From the NCBI GenBank assembly GCA_937996655.1, contig CALKUK010000012.1, forward strand, positions 310,001 through 374,000: a DNA stretch of 64,000 bases. Reading direction: 5' to 3'. Shown here piece by piece: positions 58,890-64,000 of this stretch. The DNA is from an uncultured Sphingomonadaceae bacterium (GTDB lineage: Bacteria; Pseudomonadota; Alphaproteobacteria; Sphingomonadales; Sphingomonadaceae). Made by a program: the position numbers and the translations under genes. The notes under the pieces are model-generated. The model did no database searches. It saw only the letters and a list, made by a program, of their open reading frames with translations, and was not told where the DNA came from. Each line of letters begins with the position of its first letter. Positions within the stretch are counted from its first letter, which is position 1.

Positions 58890-61628
58890 ATGTTCGGCAA
58901 GATCGCCAAAGCCGTGTTCGGCTCTTCCAATGACCGTTATGTCCGTTCGCTCCAGAAGATCGTCGACAAGGTCAACGGCTTTGAATCCACGATGTCGGCG
59001 ATGACCGACGCCGAGTTGAAGAACCAGACAATCCTGTTCCGTGAGCGTCTGGAAGCCGGCCAGAGCATGGACGACCTGCTGCCCGAAGCCTTTGCGACCG
59101 TCCGCGAAGCGGCGACCCGCACGCTTGGCCAGCGCCATTATGATGTGCAGCTGGTCGGCGGCATCGCGCTCCACCGCGGTGAGATTGCCGAGATGCGCAC
59201 GGGCGAGGGCAAGACGCTGGTTGCCACAGCCGCGACTTATCTGAACGCGCTGCCCGGCAAGGGCGTCCACGTCATCACCGTCAACGACTATCTGGCCAAG
59301 CGCGATGCGGACTGGATGGGTCAGGTCTACCGCTTCCTTGGGCTGTCGGTGGGCGTCATCATCCCCAATCTGTCCGATCAGGAACGCCGCGACGCCTATG
59401 CCGCCGACATCACCTACGGCACCAACAATGAGTTCGGCTTCGACTATCTGCGCGACAATATGAAGTATGAGCGTGAGCAGATGGTGCAGCGCCCCTTCAA
59501 CTACGCCATCGTCGATGAAGTCGACTCGATCCTGATCGACGAAGCGCGCACGCCGCTCATCATTTCCGGCCCAACCGATGATAAGTCGGAACTCTATATG
59601 CAGGTCGACAAGATCGTGAAGCAGGTGGAGGAAGGCGATTATGAGAAGGACGAAAAGCAGCGCTCCATCGTCCTGACCGAAGACGGCACCGAGAAGGTTG
59701 AACGGCTTCTGGAAAATGCGGGCCTCCTCGAAGGCGCGAACCTGTATGATTATGAAAACACGCAGGTCGTCCACCACCTGAACCAGGCGCTCCGCGCGAA
59801 CGTGATGTTCAAGCGCGACACCGATTACATCGTGAAAGACAATAAGGTCGTCATCATTGACGAGTTTACCGGCCGCATGATGGACGGACGCCGCTGGTCG
59901 GACGGGCTGCATCAGGCCGTGGAAGCCAAGGAAGGCGTCCAGATCGAGCCGGAGAACCAGACACTCGCGTCCATCACCTTCCAGAATTATTTCCGCATGT
60001 ACCCCAAGCTGGGCGGCATGACGGGGACAGCCGCGACTGAAGCGCAGGAATTTTACGACATCTACAAGATGAATGTCGTCACCATCCCCACCAACGTGCC
60101 GGTGCAGCGCATCGATGATGAGGATGAGTTCTACAAGAATACGCAGGACAAGTTCGGCGCCATCGCCAAGCTCATCAAGGAACGGGCAGAGGCCGGCCAG
60201 CCGGTCCTCGTCGGCACCGTCTCTATCGAAAAGTCGGAATTGCTGAGCGAATTCCTCAACAAGGAAGGCGTGGACCACAGCGTCCTCAACGCCCGCTACC
60301 ATGAACAGGAAGCGCACATCATCGCGCAGGCGGGCCGCCTTGGCGCCGTCACTATCGCGACCAACATGGCGGGTCGTGGGACCGACATTCAACTGGGCGG
60401 CAACCTTGAGTTCCGCACGAATGATGAGTTGTCGGCAATGGAAGCCGGCGCGCAGAAGGACAAGGAAATCGAACGCATCCGCGCCGAGATTGAGGTCGAG
60501 CGCCAACGCGTGCTTGATGCGGGCGGCTTGTTTGTTATCGGCACCGAGCGGCATGAAAGCCGCCGCATCGATAACCAGCTGCGCGGCCGTTCCGGTCGTC
60601 AGGGTGATCCGGGCCGCACCAAATTCTATCTGTGCCTCGATGATGATCTGCTGCGCATCTTCGGCCCGGACACGTTGTTCTCCAAGATGATGAACAACAA
60701 TCTGGCCGACGGTGAAGCCATCGGCTCACGCTGGCTGTCCAAGGCGATTGAGACTGCGCAGAAGAAGGTCGAAGCCCGCAACTATGACATCCGTAAGCAA
60801 GTCGTCGAATATGATGACGTGATGAACGACCAGCGCAAGGTCATCTACGAACAGCGCGGCGACATCATGGATGCTGAAGCGGTCGACGATGTGACCATCG
60901 ACATGCGCTATGAAACGATCAACGAGATTGTCGGCGATGCCTGCCCGCCCAACAGCTACCCCGAGCAGTGGAATGTGGAGGTGCTGAAGGTCCGCATTCA
61001 TGAAATCTTCGGGCTGGAAATGCCTGTTGAAGATTGGGCGAAGGAAGCCGAGATCGAGCCGGAAATGGTCGAAGACCGTATCCGCGAAGCGGCCGACGCC
61101 ATGATGGCGGCCAAGCAGGCGGAGCTGGAGCTCGATATGTGGCGCCAAGTGGAAAAGAGCGTGCTGCTCCAGTCGCTTGACCATCGCTGGAAGGAACATC
61201 TGTCCACGCTCGACGCGTTGCGCGCCGTCATCCACTTGCGTGCTTATGCGCAAAAGACGCCGATCAATGAATATAAGCGCGAGGCCTTCGCCTTGTTTGA
61301 GCGCATGTTGGTGCTGATCCGTGAAGACGTGACGAAGATCCTGTCGCACGCGCAGTTCCAGTTTGAAGCACCGCCCGAACTGCCAAAGATGCCGGACTTT
61401 ATGACGACGCATATCGATCCGTTGACGGGGGAAGATAATAGCGCAGACTTTGACGCCGCCTCTATGGGCCTCGTCTCCACGCGCCTGCCGCCGTTGCAGA
61501 TCGTGCAGCCCGACCCCGAAGAAATGTTGGGCGAAGACCCGGCAAGCTGGGAAGGCGTCGTCAGCCGCAACGCACCATGCCCCTGTGGCTCGGGCGAGAA
61601 GTACAAGCACTGTCACGGCGCACTGTGA
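58890..61628 (+). CDS. secA: Preprotein translocase ATPase SecA
   Basis: A 912-residue motor of the Sec pathway. Walker A is MRTGEGKTLVATAA (~residues 100-113), the DEAD-type box is VDEVDSILIDEARTPLIISG, and helicase C motifs include NMAGRGTDIQLGG and RRIDNQLRGRSGRQGDPG. The C-terminal zinc-binding tail PCPCGSGEKYKHCHG is intact. It drives secretion of the signal-peptide proteins in this window. The start is ATG 58890 with AAGGA upstream. Confidence 0.97.
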   Translation: MFGKIAKAVFGSSNDRYVRSLQKIVDKVNGFESTMSAMTDAELKNQTILFRERLEAGQSMDDLLPEAFATVREAATRTLGQRHYDVQLVGGIALHRGEIAEMRTGEGKTLVATAATYLNALPGKGVHVITVNDYLAKRDADWMGQVYRFLGLSVGVIIPNLSDQERRDAYAADITYGTNNEFGFDYLRDNMKYEREQMVQRPFNYAIVDEVDSILIDEARTPLIISGPTDDKSELYMQVDKIVKQVEEGDYEKDEKQRSIVLTEDGTEKVERLLENAGLLEGANLYDYENTQVVHHLNQALRANVMFKRDTDYIVKDNKVVIIDEFTGRMMDGRRWSDGLHQAVEAKEGVQIEPENQTLASITFQNYFRMYPKLGGMTGTAATEAQEFYDIYKMNVVTIPTNVPVQRIDDEDEFYKNTQDKFGAIAKLIKERAEAGQPVLVGTVSIEKSELLSEFLNKEGVDHSVLNARYHEQEAHIIAQAGRLGAVTIATNMAGRGTDIQLGGNLEFRTNDELSAMEAGAQKDKEIERIRAEIEVERQRVLDAGGLFVIGTERHESRRIDNQLRGRSGRQGDPGRTKFYLCLDDDLLRIFGPDTLFSKMMNNNLADGEAIGSRWLSKAIETAQKKVEARNYDIRKQVVEYDDVMNDQRKVIYEQRGDIMDAEAVDDVTIDMRYETINEIVGDACPPNSYPEQWNVEVLKVRIHEIFGLEMPVEDWAKEAEIEPEMVEDRIREAADAMMAAKQAELELDMWRQVEKSVLLQSLDHRWKEHLSTLDALRAVIHLRAYAQKTPINEYKREAFALFERMLVLIREDVTKILSHAQFQFEAPPELPKMPDFMTTHIDPLTGEDNSADFDAASMGLVSTRLPPLQIVQPDPEEMLGEDPASWEGVVSRNAPCPCGSGEKYKHCHGAL

Positions 61629-61640
61629 TTGGTTGAGGCC

Positions 61641-61982
61641 ATGTCGGGCAGGTTCAAAGCCAAGCTCCAATTGCTCTGTGGTGAAGAGATCGCCATGGGG
61701 CCGGGCAAGGCGGACCTGCTGGAGGCCATCCGCGCTACAGGCTCCATCTCGGCTGCCGCAAGGCATCTGGGGATGAGCTACCGGCGGGCGTGGATGCTTG
61801 TTGAGGTCATGAACCGGCTTTGGGCGGAGCCGCTGGTCCATGCGACGCCCGGCGCGCGGAAAGGGGCCACACTGACGCCCTTTGGCGAAGCTGTTCTCAG
61901 CGATTACCGGCGGTTGGATGCGGGGCTGGCCACCACGCTGCTGGGCGAGGCCGCGACGGCCCTTCAAGCCCGGCTTCGCTGA
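61641..61982 (+). CDS. ModE-like winged-helix regulator (N-terminal domain only)
   Basis: A 113-residue DNA-binding protein equal to the ModE N-terminal LysR-type HTH domain (GPGKADLLEAIRATGSISAAARHLGMSYRRAWMLVEVMN). The molybdate-binding TOBE domains are absent, as in many small 'LysR/ModE' proteins. Its target is unknown, possibly molybdenum or sulfur genes. ATG 61641 is preferred over a TTG at 61629 that abuts the secA stop. Confidence 0.8.
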   Translation: MSGRFKAKLQLLCGEEIAMGPGKADLLEAIRATGSISAAARHLGMSYRRAWMLVEVMNRLWAEPLVHATPGARKGATLTPFGEAVLSDYRRLDAGLATTLLGEAATALQARLR

Positions 61983-62105
61983 TCAAAAGGCCAGAGGGCG
62001 AGCCTTAGGCAGGGCGGTCAAAAATTCATTGCATCTCCGCCCGCAGCACTCCTATGCACGGTGGGATATAGCTTGCACATGGCTGTGCAAGGGATGGAGA
62101 CCGAC

Positions 62106-62861
62106 ATGACTTTTTGGCTGACGCCCGCTTTCTTCCTCACTGCACTTCTTTATGCGAGCGTCGGCTTTGGCGGGGGATCGACCTACAATGCGTTGTTGGC
62201 GCTGGCGGGCGTCGATTATCGCCTGCTCCCGGCGGTTGCGCTCAGCTGCAATATTCTGGTCGTCATCGGCGGCACCTGGCGGTTCCATAAGGCCGGGCTG
62301 ATGCCTTGGAAGCGCGCGCTTCCCTTGGTCGTTATCTCCGCACCTTTTGCCTGGTTGGGCGGGCTGACGCCGATCAAGGAGACGCTGTTCCTCTCGCTTC
62401 TGGCGGCCAGCCTGTTCATCGCGGGTCTGGCGTTATTGTTCCAAAAGGAGGCCGAGGGCGACGCTCCCACGCCTGATCGCAAGGCGACCGTTGCGGACCT
62501 CTTGACCGGCGCGGGCGTCGGCTATCTGGCGGGGCTCGTGGGCATTGGCGGCGGCATTTTCCTGGCGCCCTATCTCCACATCACCCGTTGGGCCGGAGCC
62601 AAGCCGATTGCGGCGACGGCAAGCCTCTTCATCCTCGTCAATTCCATTGCAGGCCTTGGTGGGCAGTTGCTCAAACTCGGCAGCACCGGCGCGCTCCCGG
62701 ACGTTGCGGCCTATTGGCCGCTCGCGCTCGCGGTGATTGTCGGCGGGCAGATCGGGAGCTTTGCCGGGACAAAGCTGCTCAGCCCCACCCTCGTCAAACG
62801 CGCGACGGCAGTGTTGATCCTCTATGTGGCGGGACAGCTTATTTGGAAGCTGCTGGGCTAG
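62106..62861 (+). CDS. TauE/SafE-family sulfite/sulfonate exporter-like permease
   Basis: A 251-residue membrane protein with about eight helices. The two family repeats start LYASVGFGGGSTYNALLALAGV and GVGYLAGLVGIGGGIFLAPYL. Members export sulfite, sulfoacetate or other anions. It is convergent with cysH, so sulfite handling fits the neighbourhood. ATG 62106 follows GGAGACC; METDM 12 bp upstream is an alternative start. Confidence 0.83.
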   Translation: MTFWLTPAFFLTALLYASVGFGGGSTYNALLALAGVDYRLLPAVALSCNILVVIGGTWRFHKAGLMPWKRALPLVVISAPFAWLGGLTPIKETLFLSLLAASLFIAGLALLFQKEAEGDAPTPDRKATVADLLTGAGVGYLAGLVGIGGGIFLAPYLHITRWAGAKPIAATASLFILVNSIAGLGGQLLKLGSTGALPDVAAYWPLALAVIVGGQIGSFAGTKLLSPTLVKRATAVLILYVAGQLIWKLLG

Positions 62862-62872
62862 TCGACAGCGTC

Positions 62873-62970
62873 ATCCTGAACTTGGTTCAGGATCGATTTG
62901 CATCACGGTTCCCGAACGGAGGCCTTCCGTTGAAGGCGGTGTTCATGGATGCTGAACCAAGTTCAGCATG
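62873..62970. repeat. REP-like pair of inverted hairpins (BIME-like)
   Basis: ATCCTGAAC-TTG-GTTCAGGAT (62873-62893) and ATGCTGAAC-CAA-GTTCAGCAT (62949-62969) are near-identical hairpins in inverted orientation, 55 bp apart, each flanked by GTCAT/ATGAC. The outer arms make the whole unit fold back on itself. It lies exactly between the convergent permease and cysH genes and may also stop transcription from both sides. Confidence 0.88.
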
Positions 62971-62988
62971 ACAAAAAACAGGCCCCAC

Positions 62989-63768
62989 TCAAAACGCCGG
63001 GTCGTTGGCCCCGTTATTGTCGTCAAGCGGTGTCACGGCGGTGTGGATGCCGCATTCGACCTTGTCCCAACCGCGCCAGCGGCCCGCGCGCGGGTCTTCG
63101 CCGGGCTTCACGATGCTGGTGCACGGCGCACAGCCAATGGAGAGATAGCCCTGCGCTTCCAGCGGGTGGCGGGGGAGATTGTGTTCGGCGAAATAGGCTT
63201 CGATCCGCGCCTTGTCCCAATCGGCGAGCGGATTGAACTTCAGGCGGCCTTCCTCAATCTCAAAGCGCGGAAGCGCCGCGCGGGTGGAGGACTGGAAGGC
63301 CTTTCGGCCGGAAATCTGCGCGTCAAACCCGGCGAGCGCGCTTTTCAGCGGGATGACCTTGCGGATCTCGCAGCAGCCATCAGGATCGTACGACCAGCGC
63401 AGGCCGGTTTCGTCCTTGGCTTTGATTGCGGCGGCATCGGGCGTCAGGCTGCGGACATCGGTGAGGCCGAGCAGCGCCGTTACCTCATCCCGATAGGCGA
63501 GTGTCTCCGGGAAGTGCTTGCCTGTTTCCAGAAACAGCACGGGCAGCGCAGGATCGACTTGGGAGATGAGGTGCAGCAGCACGACGGCTTCCGCCCCGAA
63601 GGAGGAGACGGCGGCAACTTCGCCCAGCATGTTTTCCTTAAGCACGGTTTCGAGCACCTCGACCGTATCACGCCCGCGGAACATGTTGTTGAGGCGGATG
63701 GCATCCGACTCTGTGTACCGCGGTTGCGTGTCGATACGGTCGATAACCCGGTCCTGTGCTTCAGCCAT
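62989..63768 (-). CDS. cysH: Assimilatory adenylyl-sulfate (APS/PAPS) reductase
   Basis: A 259-residue reductase making sulfite from activated sulfate with thioredoxin. Both cysteine pairs of the [4Fe-4S]-type enzymes are present (DGCCEIRK and IGCAPCTSIV), and the catalytic Cys is in VECGIH. The iron-sulfur ligands favour APS over PAPS as substrate. ATG 63768 overlaps the upstream DUF934 gene by 8 bp. The longer frame to 63996 is that gene's shadow. Confidence 0.93.
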   Translation of the reverse strand: MAEAQDRVIDRIDTQPRYTESDAIRLNNMFRGRDTVEVLETVLKENMLGEVAAVSSFGAEAVVLLHLISQVDPALPVLFLETGKHFPETLAYRDEVTALLGLTDVRSLTPDAAAIKAKDETGLRWSYDPDGCCEIRKVIPLKSALAGFDAQISGRKAFQSSTRAALPRFEIEEGRLKFNPLADWDKARIEAYFAEHNLPRHPLEAQGYLSIGCAPCTSIVKPGEDPRAGRWRGWDKVECGIHTAVTPLDDNNGANDPAF

Positions 63769-64000
63769 GCCGAAGCTTCCATACCGGCACAGCGGCGTCT
63801 GCAGCGCGCTGATAGACATTGTCATAACGGGCCAGCGTTGTCGCAACGACGGCTTCGTCGAGCGGCTTGTCCGGCACAAAGCTGTCAAAGCCGCAGCGCC
63901 GCATTTCACGGATCTGATCGACGAGGACATCACCCTGCGCGCGCAGTTCACCCGCATAGCCCGCTTCCCGCAAAATGCGCGCGGCGGAATAGCCACGCCC
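63761..64000 (-). CDS. DUF934-family protein, C-terminal part (5' end outside window)
   Basis: About 79 residues of an ORF that enters from the right edge. The visible sequence (RGYSAARILREAGYAGELRAQGDVL, then DQIREMRRCGFDSFVPDK) is the DUF934 signature. These proteins are encoded between sulfite reductase (cysI) and cysH in many proteobacteria and are taken to assist sulfite reduction. The stop overlaps the cysH start, consistent with a cysI-DUF934-cysH operon continuing to the right. Confidence 0.85.
   Translation of the reverse strand, partial: GRGYSAARILREAGYAGELRAQGDVLVDQIREMRRCGFDSFVPDKPLDEAVVATTLARYDNVYQRAADAAVPVWKLRHG

Overview
This is about 64 kb of a GC-rich alphaproteobacterial chromosome, most likely a member of the order Sphingomonadales. 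The clues are the PhyR-NepR-EcfG general stress cassette, a DivL-type pseudo-kinase with Tyr at the H-box, a circularly permuted tmRNA gene, the AmgK/MurU-AddB-AddA-TrxA gene order, and small dispersed hairpin repeats of a kind I associate with sphingomonads. I cannot fix the genus; the repeat at 33.3 and 45.5 kb makes me lean toward Sphingopyxis or a close relative. I see no prophage, transposase, rRNA or CRISPR array, so this is mostly ordinary core chromosome.

Layout. 0-4.7 kb: tRNA-Thr, threonine aldolase, an EamA exporter, a phasin, a nucleotide-sugar-epimerase-like protein and a Ste24-type M48 protease. 4.8-18 kb: one long minus-strand flagellar run, fliE-F-G-H-I-J-K-L-M-N-O-P-Q-R-flhB-fliD-fliS, mostly with overlapping start and stop codons and preceded by an excellent sigma-54 promoter; flagellin is divergent at 18.2 kb. 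19-27 kb: argG, then a surface-glycan or glycolipid block (PAP2 protein, two polytopic glycosyltransferase-like proteins, and a methyltransferase/GT2/GtrA operon). 27.2-33 kb: permuted ssrA facing an Rrf2 regulator across a perfect palindrome, a Crp/Fnr regulator, a GNAT enzyme, rplU-rpmA, a secreted DUF11-like protein, hspQ and tRNA-Ser. 33.5-36.7 kb: an outer-membrane protein and a TonB-dependent siderophore receptor. 36.8-41.8 kb: the general stress response locus. 41.8-45.4 kb: AlgH, an isoprenylcysteine-methyltransferase-like protein, a small exported protein and ahcY. 45.9-57.1 kb: divL-tsaE-amgK-murU-addB-addA-trxA. 57.2-64 kb: argJ, a small exported leader ORF in front of secA, a ModE-like regulator, a TauE/SafE permease, and cysH with a partial DUF934 gene running off the right edge.

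How the pieces work together. The flagellar run encodes the MS-ring/C-ring/export core plus cap and chaperone, presumably switched on by RpoN. In the stress locus PhyR, NepR, EcfG and a PhyK-like kinase form the partner-switching core. EcfG-type promoters (GGAAC-N16-xGTT) lie in the phyR/nepR divergent region and again, back to back, about 3.8 kb away at 41.5 kb. There one faces a Crp/Fnr gene and the other faces a gene-free interval that ends in a strong intrinsic terminator. That interval can fold into a hairpin with a very C-rich loop, and I propose it is a stress-induced anti-Shine-Dalgarno small RNA. This is the most interesting undescribed candidate in the window. A second candidate is the signal-peptide leader ORF plus terminator-like hairpin directly upstream of secA, which resembles the architecture of secretion-monitoring arrest peptides.
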